Notes under the pieces: generated by a model
The model's database searches: none
Told to the model about the DNA's origin: nothing
Seen by the model: only the letters and a program-made list of their open reading frames with translations
Translations under genes and position numbers: made by a program
Source: Sinobaca qinghaiensis
Lineage (GTDB): Bacteria > Bacillota > Bacilli > Bacillales > Marinococcaceae
Length of the DNA stretch: 64,000 nt
Reading direction: 5' to 3'
Assembly: GCF_003610495.1 (NCBI RefSeq)
Contig: NZ_RAPK01000011.1
Coordinates: forward strand, 124,001 to 188,000
In this document: one piece after another, positions 32,688-40,716 of the stretch
Layout of the letters: each line of letters begins with the position of its first letter
Position numbering within the stretch: position 1 is the first letter of the stretch

Positions 32688-33395
32688 CTACCATTCGAAG
32701 AAAAATTTTAAAGACATCGTTATGGCGGAGTAAATCAAAACGGCAATCAAAAAAGAGGGATAGTGCGTGTCTTTTTCACTTGGCAGTTCATGTTTAAATA
32801 CGGTAAAAATCATCGCTCCTGAAACAAGGGCAAAAATAAATGATCTAAAAAGAGGAATCAGATCAATATTTAAAGCAACTATCCAGCCTATCGCAATTCC
32901 CGATCCAAGCATGTACCGGCCGTACTTAGTATATTCCTGGGGAAACTCCCGCCACATTTCGTGAGCTACCGCAATGAAGTGAAGCCCAATCGCTATACAA
33001 TAAAAAACCGCCTCAATACCAGATACTTCAAAGGACAAAACGGTGTAGGAAACGAGGGCATTGTATAACGCATAAAAGGAAATGGCTGACCAGAAAGAAG
33101 AGGTGTGGGATATATAGTTCTGCTTAATAATAATTTGTATACCCAGAAAAAGAACAACGCCAATAAGCCCGGCAAAATAAACTTCTGATTCCATTGTAAA
33201 GTGTCGGTATGGTTCTTCAATATCGGTCTGTTCTTTATGCAGCGTCGGCAGCAGATATATAAAAATATAAGAGACCGCCAGTCCTCCTGAAAATGAAAAC
33301 CATTTCATCCGCATAACCTTTCCAGAAGGGATCAGAGCACCTGCAAAAAAATGGATGATGATAAAAACAATACCAACGATAAATGGAATAAGCAT
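32688..33395 (-). CDS. ZIP-like polytopic membrane protein
   Basis: A 235-residue membrane protein with about eight hydrophobic segments. SFSGGLAVSYIFIYLLPTLH in the second segment and FYCIAIGLHFIAVAHEMWRE in the middle recall the His-containing helices of ZIP metal transporters, but the full ZIP signature is absent, so a transport role is uncertain. CGGAGGG precedes the ATG. It stands alone. Confidence 0.65.
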   Translation of the reverse strand: MLIPFIVGIVFIIIHFFAGALIPSGKVMRMKWFSFSGGLAVSYIFIYLLPTLHKEQTDIEEPYRHFTMESEVYFAGLIGVVLFLGIQIIIKQNYISHTSSFWSAISFYALYNALVSYTVLSFEVSGIEAVFYCIAIGLHFIAVAHEMWREFPQEYTKYGRYMLGSGIAIGWIVALNIDLIPLFRSFIFALVSGAMIFTVFKHELPSEKDTHYPSFLIAVLIYSAITMSLKFFFEW

Positions 33396-33563
33396 AGGCG
33401 AACCCTCCGTCAGATAGGCTTCAAAGATATAACACTACTATTCTTACAGTATAAGGATAAATTCAGTTGTTTATGTAAGTGATCTTCTCCCGGTACCTAT
33501 TATTCGATCCAGCGCTATCGTTCTGGTAAAATACCCTTACAGCAGTATCGAGGAGGTATGATC

Positions 33564-33830
33564 ATGAAAGAAACAAATCACCTGACTCTTGAAGGTATCG
33601 ACCGCATTGTAGAGATGGCATGGGAGGACCGGACTCCCTTTGATATGATTGAAGTGCAGTTCGGTTTAAAGGAGAAAGACGTGATTAAGCTTATGAGAAA
33701 AGAGATGAAAGCATCATCTTTCCGCATGTGGCGCAAACGGATGAATAACCGCAGCACTAAGCACGCAGCACTGCGCTCAAAAGAAGTAAAGCGGTTCCGC
33801 TCCCCAAACCAAAAGCCTTTATCGTACTAA
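33564..33830 (+). CDS. TIGR03643 / DUF2805 family protein
   Basis: An 88-residue basic protein: IDRIVEMAWEDRTPFDMIEV, QFGLKEKDVIKLMRKEMKAS and FRMWRKRMNNRSTKH. This is the TIGR03643 (DUF2805) pattern with a helix-turn-helix-like core and conserved SFRMWRKR. Its function is unknown. ATG 33564 has AGGAGG at 7 nt, whereas the ATG at 33558 is too near. An extended -10 (TGGTAAAAT at about 33524) may be its promoter. Confidence 0.85.
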   Translation: MKETNHLTLEGIDRIVEMAWEDRTPFDMIEVQFGLKEKDVIKLMRKEMKASSFRMWRKRMNNRSTKHAALRSKEVKRFRSPNQKPLSY

Positions 33831-33835
33831 AATTG

Positions 33836-33870
33836 AACCAATTCAGGAGCAGGTTCTGGATTGGTTTTTA
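33836..33870 (+). terminator. Terminator of the DUF2805 gene
   Basis: AACCAATTCAG / CTGGATTGGTT with a T-run. Confidence 0.75.
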
Positions 33871-33899
33871 ATCTGCTTTGTTAATTGTTACTACTTATA

Positions 33900-34760
33900 C
33901 TAGTTGGAAATCGATCTGCTTCTTTTTTTATCTACAATTATTAGTACGGTCAGAACAGCTACGCTTAAGAGAACCATAAACAAAAAGGATAAATACAGTG
34001 TCATAAATCCTCCAAATACTTCATCAAATTCCAGCAGCGCTTTGTCAGGATCGTATACTCCCCCGCCGGAAATATACCTGGCAATTTCAAGGTACATCAG
34101 ATGATAATAAATGCTCATCCATAAAGACCCTGTATATTCGCGATACAGCTGCAGGGCGATCCCGAACGCAAAGAGCAATATAAAATAATCGATAGTCAGC
34201 TGCATCGGCTGATTGAAAAATAGAGCGGCTAATGACATCGCCAGTAGAGGCACACACATGAAAAGAAGCAGCTGCAGAAATAAGGAAATAATAAATCGAT
34301 ATTTCTTCCGCAGCTCTGAAAATATCAAGCCTCGAATGAACACTTCCTCCGGGAATGCCTCATACATAAATGCCGTAATGGTGTTAATCAAAACGGCAAG
34401 CAGAATAGGGCCAGTCAGATTAAAGCGGACGTTTTCAATGCCTCCAAACAATGCAGCGGTGACAATCCCTGATAGAAGCAGAAACAATGGCAGTGCTGTC
34501 CCAATGAACCATTTAGCAACGGAGTCGGCTTTTGTTAAACCGATGTCTTTAAACAAATCAGGATTTTTTGCTTTCAGCCAGTACAGAACGACAAGAGTCA
34601 AGCCGGTAAACATAATGCCCTGAAGGAAAAGCGCTGTCTCTCGGTTCATTCCCTCTGTTTCGATTAAATAGCGGCCGGTATTTCCCGATACGAATAGAAA
34701 TATAGATACCAGGAAAAAATACAAGATTAATCGACTGACTTTATACGTTGATTTTTTCAA
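33900..34760 (-). CDS. CPBP-family intramembrane protease-like protein
   Basis: A 286-residue membrane protein with eight hydrophobic segments and the CPBP motif AFPEEVFIRGLIFSEL (Glu-Glu then Arg). The second His motif is less clear: YYHLMYLEIARY near residue 245 may serve. The start is TTG at 34760, after GAGGGGGAAG. Compared with the other two CPBP proteins of the window it has a longer acidic loop near 250. Role unknown, possibly peptide immunity. Confidence 0.8.
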   Translation of the reverse strand: MKKSTYKVSRLILYFFLVSIFLFVSGNTGRYLIETEGMNRETALFLQGIMFTGLTLVVLYWLKAKNPDLFKDIGLTKADSVAKWFIGTALPLFLLLSGIVTAALFGGIENVRFNLTGPILLAVLINTITAFMYEAFPEEVFIRGLIFSELRKKYRFIISLFLQLLLFMCVPLLAMSLAALFFNQPMQLTIDYFILLFAFGIALQLYREYTGSLWMSIYYHLMYLEIARYISGGGVYDPDKALLEFDEVFGGFMTLYLSFLFMVLLSVAVLTVLIIVDKKRSRSISN

Positions 34761-34901
34761 CTAGCTTCCCCCTCTATTAAAGCCCGGGTGGTTTCGTAAG
34801 ATATCTCTTCATTTATCAGATTTATCATTCTAAATACGACTTGTCTTCTACAGAGTAACTGAATAATAATTGTAAACTAAAATCAAAAAAGGAGTCAGCC
34901 A

Positions 34902-35111
34902 ATGGATTTAAGTACAAAAAGAGGATGGACGTATTTTAGTATTGCGTTATTTACCTTAGGTGTAGTTTTCTTTTCACTTCGTTCTTCTCCTGTAAATATC
35001 AATGATGTAACAGAATACATTCTTTATTCTTTGCAATGGGGAGTAATTCTTTTTGGAATAATATGCTTAGTTTTTCGATTGTTTTTTTCTAAATTTATTG
35101 GGAAGCAGTAA
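34902..35111 (+). CDS. Small two-span membrane protein
   Basis: A 69-residue protein, DLSTKRGWTYFSIALFTLGV, then LYSLQWGVILFGIICLVFRL and a basic end. AAAAGGAG precedes ATG. Its last 88 nt overlap the 3' end of the oppositely oriented reductase gene. Family not recognised. Confidence 0.6.
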   Translation: MDLSTKRGWTYFSIALFTLGVVFFSLRSSPVNINDVTEYILYSLQWGVILFGIICLVFRLFFSKFIGKQ

Positions 35112-35710
35112 TTGAAAACTGGAACTCTACTATTAAGCGGTACCTGCTCAGCGGTCGTTTTTTTTTCCTTCATGACCCTATACCAGATTTCCACTTGTTT
35201 TGCGGTTTCAATGGTCCGCAGCTTTTCCAGTCGAATCTCTAATTCTTCCAAGTGGTCAAATAAGCGCACCCCCTGTCCAAGAATAATAGGTGCAAACGCA
35301 ACCTGCAGGTCATCCGCCAAATTCGCTTTTAATAACTGCTGGCCAACGTCAGCCCCGAGTACTACCACATCTTTTTCTTTGGCTGCCTGTTTAGCCTGAT
35401 GAACCGCGCTTTCGATACCATCTGTTACAAACGTTATGGTAAGGTTCTCATTTTCCTTTGGATGGTTAGCCGGTGGATGATGGGTCAATATAAACAAAGG
35501 TACCTGAAATTCATAATCATCTGCATAGGCATCCGGATCCTCACTCATATCAAAAGTATTCCGCCCCATCACTACCGCTCCCGTTTTTGCCATCTCCGCT
35601 TGAATTACTTCATTCGGCTCAAAGCTCTCGTAAAGCTTTCCCAGTTTTCCATCCCGGTCGCTGATATACCCATCCACCGATAAGATCATTCCCAAGCATA
35701 CCCTTCCCAT
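35024..35710 (-). CDS. Dihydrofolate reductase-family (RibD C-terminal) protein with extended tail
   Basis: A 228-residue protein. Residues 1-182 follow the RibD C-terminal/DHFR-like fold: VCLGMILSVDGYISDRDGKL, AVVMGRNTFDM, VPLFILTHHPP, DVVVLGADVGQQLLKANLAD and PIILGQGVRLFDHL. These proteins are NADPH-binding and usually end near EIWYRVMKE. Here a further 45 residues (rich in Arg, Asn and Pro) run antisense over the end of the 34902 gene and look untemplated, so loss of the original stop codon is likely. GGAGGGGAAG precedes the ATG at 35710. Confidence 0.85.
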   Translation of the reverse strand: MGRVCLGMILSVDGYISDRDGKLGKLYESFEPNEVIQAEMAKTGAVVMGRNTFDMSEDPDAYADDYEFQVPLFILTHHPPANHPKENENLTITFVTDGIESAVHQAKQAAKEKDVVVLGADVGQQLLKANLADDLQVAFAPIILGQGVRLFDHLEELEIRLEKLRTIETAKQVEIWYRVMKEKKTTAEQVPLNSRVPVFNYCFPINLEKNNRKTKHIIPKRITPHCKE

Positions 35711-35875
35711 GTTCTTCCCCTCCATTTTTCTTTATTGGTGTCCGTCTAACACTATTATGCCAGTCGGAGAAACCCGTCTCTTTTATGTATTCTTCTTTGA
35801 CGTCCTATAACCCTTTCAAGAAATAAATCGACTGCTTTCAAGTTAAAAAAGATGGGATTTATAACGTGCAGACAA

Positions 35876-35915
35876 TATAAAAAAAGCCCGTAAAGTCATG
35901 TATGACCTTTACGAG
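35876..35915 (-). terminator. Terminator of the isochorismatase-like gene
   Basis: CGTAAAGGTCAT / ATGACTTTACG stem, then GGCTTTTTTT on the minus strand. Confidence 0.85.
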
Positions 35916-35934
35916 CGCTATTATAAACTTTTAC

Positions 35935-36495
35935 TTAATTGGTAGTTTTCTGCTGCAGGAACTCTTCGGTTGAGGTCACTTCTGCATACATGCCATGCAG
36001 TGCGCCTACAAATGAGTAATGAACCTGTTCGGCTGAAGTGGTTTTGTTTTGATACGTCAACTCTTTTGTCGCGCAGGCATCTTCGATAAGCGTTGTTTCA
36101 TAGCCTAAATCTACTGCTGCCCGAACGGTAGCATCAATACACATATGGGTCATCATCCCTGCCACTACTACCTTCGTTATACCTTTTTCTTTTAATTGGC
36201 TCTCTAATTCCGTGTTTAAGAAGCTGTTTGGAAAGTTTTTGACGATGATTTTTTCATCTTTCAATGGCTGAACCGTTTCATGATGTTCCGCTCCCTCTGT
36301 ATTCGGAAGAAAGAAACCTAAAGAGGAATCGCCTGCGATATGCTGAACATGGAAAATATGGTCGTTGTGGTTTTCTCTAAACCATTCAATAACTTTAGCG
36401 GCATTTGCAGCTGCAATGTCAGGATTACTTAGTTCCATTTTGCCACCTGGAAAATAGTCTTTTTGAATATCGACAACGATTAAAGCTGTACTCAT
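35935..36495 (-). CDS. Isochorismatase-family cysteine hydrolase
   Basis: A 186-residue cysteine hydrolase. The catalytic triad is readable as Asp9 (IVVDIQKDYF), Lys86 (IIVKNFPNSF) and Cys119 (GMMTHMCIDATVRAA). The GMMTHMC motif, with the cis-peptide before it, is diagnostic. Members hydrolyse isochorismate, nicotinamide or related amides. The sequence does not settle which. The start MSTALIVVDI is at 36495, with no strong ribosome binding site besides AGGGGTGAAG 6-15 nt upstream. A fragment of a related gene is at 51830. Confidence 0.9.
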   Translation of the reverse strand: MSTALIVVDIQKDYFPGGKMELSNPDIAAANAAKVIEWFRENHNDHIFHVQHIAGDSSLGFFLPNTEGAEHHETVQPLKDEKIIVKNFPNSFLNTELESQLKEKGITKVVVAGMMTHMCIDATVRAAVDLGYETTLIEDACATKELTYQNKTTSAEQVHYSFVGALHGMYAEVTSTEEFLQQKTTN

Positions 36496-36714
36496 TTACT
36501 TCACCCCTTGCTGAGTTTTTCATACAAGTTAATCATATACTTAATTTCAATTTAAATCGATGGAAGTGATCTATGTAAAATATGCAGCTTTCGTTTGTAA
36601 ATGTTGAGACAAAAGACATGTAAATTATTATAGCTGCTTTAGCAATTTTTATTATGCTAAAGTAGCGCATTACAGTTTAGTCTTCTTTTCTATCGAGCTT
36701 GCATAAAATAAGAT

Positions 36715-36742
36715 TGACAACGAGGCAATAGAAGGATACATT
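36715..36742 (+). promoter_or_regulatory. Promoter of the manganese riboswitch
   Basis: TTGACA, 16 nt, TACATT, followed about 25 nt later by the riboswitch. Confidence 0.55.
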
Positions 36743-36767
36743 ATAAGAAATAACTTAATATCCTTTG

Positions 36768-36886
36768 GAAAAAGGGGAGTAGCTTTTTCAATAAAATCGT
36801 CAGGACGGGAGAAATCCCCGGTTTTATTGGCAGCCTTGTGCTGTTTGCGAGACCTTTACCTATGAGACGGGTAAAGGCTTTTTTGT
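36768..36886 (+). promoter_or_regulatory. yybP-ykoY manganese riboswitch
   Basis: The conserved 5' side GAAAAAGGGGAGTAGC, the middle CGTCAGGACGGGAGAAATCCCCGG helix part, and the 3' side GCAGCCTTGTGCTGTTTGCGAGACCTTTACC are all present in order. GAGACCTTTACC is the L3 side of the Mn2+ pocket. The sequence CCTTTACC also pairs with GGGTAAAGGC followed by TTTTTT (36853-36886), the terminator that competes with the aptamer. In B. subtilis this class switches on TerC-family exporters when Mn2+ is high, matching the gene downstream. Confidence 0.9.
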
Positions 36887-36918
36887 GCCTTCACCGCCTC
36901 AGCGGTGAAGGTTTTTTG
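36887..36918 (+). terminator. Second terminator directly after the riboswitch terminator
   Basis: CCTTCACCGC-CTCA-GCGGTGAAGG followed by TTTTTTG. Two complete intrinsic terminators in tandem lie between the riboswitch and the exporter gene, a tighter off state than usual. Confidence 0.85.
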
Positions 36919-36984
36919 TGTGGATGCACAATAAAACGTATCGCGGCAGGGTAACGGGTTTATCTAAAAAAGGAGAAGATAAAC

Positions 36985-37794
36985 ATGGAACTTAGTCTGC
37001 TGATGGAATACGGATGGGTGCTTATTGTCCTGATCCTTATTGAGGGAGTGCTGGCTGCTGATAATGCGCTCGTACTCGCTGTAATGGTCAAAAGACTCCC
37101 ACCGGAACAAAGGAAAAAAGCGTTATTTTACGGCCTGGCCGGCGCATTTGTCTTTCGTATTGCCTCTTTATTCATTATCTCGTTTCTCATTGACGTATGG
37201 CAGGTACAGGCCATTGGAGCTCTCTATCTCTTATTGATTGCGCTCCATCATATTATCCGGAAAGTCTGGTTCCATAAAGAAGGTGCAGCGGAAAAAAAGA
37301 CGCAGGAAAACGAAGAAAAACCTGCCGGGTTCTGGCGTACCGTAGCAAAAGTGGAAGTAGCAGATATTGCCTTTGCGGTTGATTCTATTCTCGCCGCCGT
37401 CGCTCTGGCGGTGACTCTGCCCCGGACCAACCTGCCCATGATCGGCGGAATGGACGGCGGGCAGTTTCTTGTTATTCTGACGGGTGGACTGATCGGGGTG
37501 GTCATTATGCGATTTGCTGCGGGGTATTTTGTCACCTTGCTGGAAAGCAGACCTGGTCTTGAAATTGCTGCATTCGCTATTGTCGGCTGGGTTGGGGTAA
37601 AGCTGATGGTTCACACTCTTTCTCATCCTGCCTTAGCAGTGCTCCCAGAACATTTTGCAGAATCCACTCTATGGAAATTATCTTTCTATATCGTGCTGGT
37701 AGGTATTGCAGCACTCGGATGGATACTGTCTAAGGATAAAGGGGCACCACAGAACAAGGCAGCACTTAAAGAAAGCTCTGTCAGCCAAAAATAG
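36985..37794 (+). CDS. TerC-family manganese exporter (YkoY/MeeY-like)
   Basis: A 269-residue membrane protein with about seven or eight segments. The TerC motifs are GVLAADNALVLAVMVKRLP (about 21-40) and VEVADIAFAVDSILAAVAL (about 123-141), where the acidic residues within the membrane bind metal. A charged cytoplasmic loop (KEGAAEKKTQENEEK) lies between. B. subtilis MeeY (YkoY) of this family exports Mn2+ for exoenzyme metallation and is controlled by the same riboswitch class as seen here. AAAGGAG lies 9 nt ahead of the ATG. Confidence 0.92.
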   Translation: MELSLLMEYGWVLIVLILIEGVLAADNALVLAVMVKRLPPEQRKKALFYGLAGAFVFRIASLFIISFLIDVWQVQAIGALYLLLIALHHIIRKVWFHKEGAAEKKTQENEEKPAGFWRTVAKVEVADIAFAVDSILAAVALAVTLPRTNLPMIGGMDGGQFLVILTGGLIGVVIMRFAAGYFVTLLESRPGLEIAAFAIVGWVGVKLMVHTLSHPALAVLPEHFAESTLWKLSFYIVLVGIAALGWILSKDKGAPQNKAALKESSVSQK

Positions 37795-37963
37795 AGCATA
37801 CCTCTATGAGTCAGGCTCCCCCATAGCTAATTCTGTATAACCGTTCGATTCTCGCGCAAATAAAATCGACACCCGCGTTCCACAAATGCATCCTATGACT
37901 TTATAAGAAATAAATAACATTTTACTACCGAAATTATCTAAAATAACAGGAGTGATACCAGAC

Positions 37964-38224
37964 ATGAATGCATTTAACACAAACGATCAAAAGAAAAAAC
38001 TGGATTCTAAGACCATAACTCGTATAGCATCCGGTATAGCCATACTTTTACTAATCAGCAGTTTGTATTTAATTATGTTTAACTCTGCCATATTGTCTAC
38101 CGGAGTAGTAGGGTATGCCGTTGTATTGTTATTTATCGTACTCCTTGTATTATATGTGGTGAGTTTAACGACTGGAGAACTTTTTGCAGATTATATGATT
38201 CAAAAACGCCAAAATAGAAGCTAG
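37964..38224 (+). CDS. Small membrane protein
   Basis: An 86-residue protein, basic N-terminus NTNDQKKKLDSKTITRIASG, then two hydrophobic segments IAILLLISSLYLIMFNSA and VVGYAVVLLFIVLLVLYVVS, and a basic end IQKRQNRS. The ATG at 37964 lies 10-11 nt after AGGAG. GTG 37952 overlaps that site and is not used. Not recognised. It lies after the TerC gene on the same strand, with 170 bp between. Confidence 0.6.
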   Translation: MNAFNTNDQKKKLDSKTITRIASGIAILLLISSLYLIMFNSAILSTGVVGYAVVLLFIVLLVLYVVSLTTGELFADYMIQKRQNRS

Positions 38225-38269
38225 ACATCATGGTTTTCCTTCAAATAGGAGTTCATGAAAGAGATATCA

Positions 38270-38312
38270 AAACCCCCTTCTTCAGGAGAATCTTTCTGGA
38301 GAAGGGGGTTTT
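38270..38312 (+). terminator. Terminator
   Basis: AACCCCCTTCTTCAGGAGA / TCTTTCTGGAGAAGGGGGTT followed by TT: a long, GC-rich stem after the 37964 gene. Confidence 0.85.
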
Positions 38313-38404
38313 CCTGTTATATCATACCGTCATTTCAAAAGGATGAATAAAGATAACCATTTGTTCCTATCTGCTATCAATTGGTTTTTTCTACTATTTC
38401 CATT

Positions 38405-39076
38405 CTATATTTTTCTTCCTAACAGTTTGGCCATGATAAGAAACACTACTCCAACTATTCCCATCCAATAGACAGGCAGGACTACCGTTGGGCCAAAAGA
38501 AGGCAGCCATAAATACATTGCTAAGACGATCACTCCTGGAAAAACAGCGAACATTAAACCAGATAATATATATTCCTTTATTTTAGAGGTATGCCGAAAA
38601 CACGACCACTGAATATATCGAAAGACGCTATACGCTAAAATCGCCAAGGCTGCCACTCCCATTATTAACCCAACGATCGTCGTCCCCAGGCTGTAGGTCT
38701 TCGTTTGCTCCAAATGATGAAACCCATAGGCAAGGATCGTTTGAATCAACCCACTGGTAAACAAGTAAAACCCTAAAAAATAGCAGATCCCCATCATGAA
38801 TAAGGCCCTTACTTTTTTCGGGAGCGCCTGCGGAAGTTCACCGACAATCTCCCTGGCATATTGTTTGGGGTCGGAACCAAACAGTTCCCTGCTATCTCTT
38901 CCTTCTTCCTGCAAAATAAGAAGATGATCCAATAATTCCATTAAAACTTCTTCGGTCTCTGCTTCGCTTTTATCAAATGAAAGACGAACGTATACAAGCA
39001 TATCTTCATACACTTTTTTATTTTCCACATTTAACTGCTCTCGTTTTTCGTTGTTTTCATCCACCAGCGTATTCAC
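38405..39076 (-). CDS. DUF1129-family membrane protein, PadR partner
   Basis: A 223-residue protein. An N-terminal cytoplasmic helical domain (residues 1-85) has ETEEVLMELLDHLLILQEEG then GSDPKQYAREIVGELPQ, the DUF1129 pattern that parallels DUF1700. Four membrane segments follow (90-110, 125-150, 170-190, 195-215). The gene begins directly after the stop of padR on the same strand (1-nt junction), so it is co-translated. A second, unrelated PadR plus membrane pair lies at 30.5 kb. Confidence 0.82.
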   Translation of the reverse strand: MNTLVDENNEKREQLNVENKKVYEDMLVYVRLSFDKSEAETEEVLMELLDHLLILQEEGRDSRELFGSDPKQYAREIVGELPQALPKKVRALFMMGICYFLGFYLFTSGLIQTILAYGFHHLEQTKTYSLGTTIVGLIMGVAALAILAYSVFRYIQWSCFRHTSKIKEYILSGLMFAVFPGVIVLAMYLWLPSFGPTVVLPVYWMGIVGVVFLIMAKLLGRKI

Positions 39077-39403
39077 TTATGATCCCCCCCTATCCAGTAA
39101 TTGGTCAACTGGTGATTTAAGCGAATTCCAATTTTGTCGAAAGGCTTCCAATGAAGCTTCTCCTGCCGACGTCAACGTATAGTATTTTCGATTTGGTCCA
39201 CTGTCAGAAGCTCTCATTTCTCCATGAATCAGCTTTTCTTTTTGCAATCGCAGCAGCAGCGGATAAATAGACCCTTCCTTAACATCGATGCCCTGCTGTT
39301 GTAACTTAACCGCTAATTCATATCCGTAGACGGTTTCCCGGGAAATAATAGCTAAGATACATCCTTCCAATATCCCCTTCAATAACTGACTGCGTTCGTT
39401 CAT
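39077..39403 (-). CDS. PadR-family transcriptional regulator
   Basis: A 108-residue PadR-type repressor: RSQLLKGILEGCILAIISRE, TVYGYELAVKLQQQGIDVKE, GSIYPLLLRLQKEKLIHGEM, SGPNRKYYTLTSAGEASLEA. Start at 39403 follows GGTGG, and the longer frame to 39445 would enter the inverted repeat upstream. It is first in the operon with the DUF1129 gene. The 12-bp-arm inverted repeat 40 nt before the start may be its operator. Confidence 0.92.
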   Translation of the reverse strand: MNERSQLLKGILEGCILAIISRETVYGYELAVKLQQQGIDVKEGSIYPLLLRLQKEKLIHGEMRASDSGPNRKYYTLTSAGEASLEAFRQNWNSLKSPVDQLLDRGGS

Positions 39404-39442
39404 TTCTCCACCTACCTTGTATGGCATGGTACTTAACCAATA

Positions 39443-39475
39443 CATAACCTGCTTTCGTTAGCGAAGCAGGTTATG
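39443..39475. promoter_or_regulatory. Inverted repeat upstream of padR
   Basis: CATAACCTGCTT-TCGTTAGCG-AAGCAGGTTATG, perfect 12-bp arms. Its position 40-72 nt before the PadR start suits an operator or a 5' UTR hairpin. Confidence 0.5.
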
Positions 39476-40196
39476 CTTTATATATAGATACTTATCAGCT
39501 AACTTGTTATACAACATAGTTAAATATTAACGGCTTTGAAATAAAAAAGCAATGGCACGTTACTGAAAACTAAAGAATAAACCGTTTTTTTATTATCGGA
39601 TTACTGATCGAATCATCTACATAACATTTAAACAAGATCATTTATATTCAGCCAAATATTAAATATGATATCATCGCCTTCCTAATAAAATGAGTGATTA
39701 TTAAGGCATAACAAATCCATGTGTCTCTTTTTTCAAATATAGATGCGTTATTAAAGGTTCTAAAGTAAAACTATATAGCACATATATCTTCAATCCCAGC
39801 GAAGATTAAACCAATGATCATCCATTGCGCTTATATGCTTCTATACTTAAGTTAACAGCTTAGCTCATTGCCTGGATCGATATATTTAACCTTAAAATTT
39901 CCTCCCTACCTCTTTTTTTATCACTGCTATTTCCCCCTTTAATAATCCAACTAAAATGGTACACTAATTACCTTTAATTGGATAGGTAGGTTTATATTTG
40001 AAAAATAGTTATAAGATCTAGGAATTATCAATATATATCAAGCCCAGCTTTTCTTATAGCAGGACCATTACTTTTTTATAACTCTAAACTACTAATAAAA
40101 GAACGTATAATACTTCTCATTAGTAAACAAAAAAATTAATACAGTTAATAATTTTCGAAAAGGTGTTAACTTTTTGGATGGAAAAAAGTCTTATAC
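39476..40196. other. Long intergenic region, no gene seen
   Basis: About 720 bp of very AT-rich sequence between the divergent padR and ECF sigma genes. No frame with a ribosome binding site or recognisable product was found. TGTTAAC at 40165-40171 followed after 16 nt by AGTC could be an ECF-type autoregulatory promoter for the sigma gene, but the match is weak. Confidence 0.4.
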
Positions 40197-40214
40197 GTGA
40201 AGGGAGGGGAATCA

Positions 40215-40709
40215 TTGCATTCACAGGAAGAATTCGTTCGGGCTTTACATAAAAAAACAGATGTTATCTATAAGTACTTAGTAAAGATAGGAGCCGCCCC
40301 AAAGGATGCAGAAGATATTGTCCAGGAATCGTTATACAAGTTGATGCTATATATCGATTCCATCGATCCAACTAAAGCATACAGCTGGCTGTTTCGGGTA
40401 GCGATTAATCAATACTATGATTTATGCCGCCGGCAGAATAAGGAAATACAAACGTCTTTCGAACATCTTGAGTTTGTAGATGACTCCTTCCTGCCTGAAG
40501 ACTTTGTTGCACAAGATGAAATGAGAAAAGAGATCCAGGTCACCCTCGACCAATTACCACCTCTTCAAAAGCAGCTGCTTTTACTCAAATATGAGATGGA
40601 ATTAAGCTATGCAGATATGGCAGAACTGTTGAATTTAAATCCGGGAACGGTAAAAACCTATTTATTTCGAGCCAGGCAAACATTTAAAAAACGGTATAAA
40701 AAGGAGTAG
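40215..40709 (+). CDS. ECF RNA polymerase sigma factor
   Basis: A 164-residue extracytoplasmic-function sigma factor. Region 2 (about 8-75) has GAAPKDAEDIVQESLYKLML and YSWLFRVAINQYYDLCRRQN. Region 4 (about 105-160) has LPPLQKQLLLLKYEMELSYA, DMAELLNLNPGTVKTYLFRA and RQTFKKR. The start is TTG at 40215, 6 nt from GGAGGGG; the GTG at 40197 lies before that site. It overlaps nothing and is followed 7 nt later by its anti-sigma gene. Confidence 0.93.
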   Translation: MHSQEEFVRALHKKTDVIYKYLVKIGAAPKDAEDIVQESLYKLMLYIDSIDPTKAYSWLFRVAINQYYDLCRRQNKEIQTSFEHLEFVDDSFLPEDFVAQDEMRKEIQVTLDQLPPLQKQLLLLKYEMELSYADMAELLNLNPGTVKTYLFRARQTFKKRYKKE

Positions 40710-40716
40710 GAAAACT

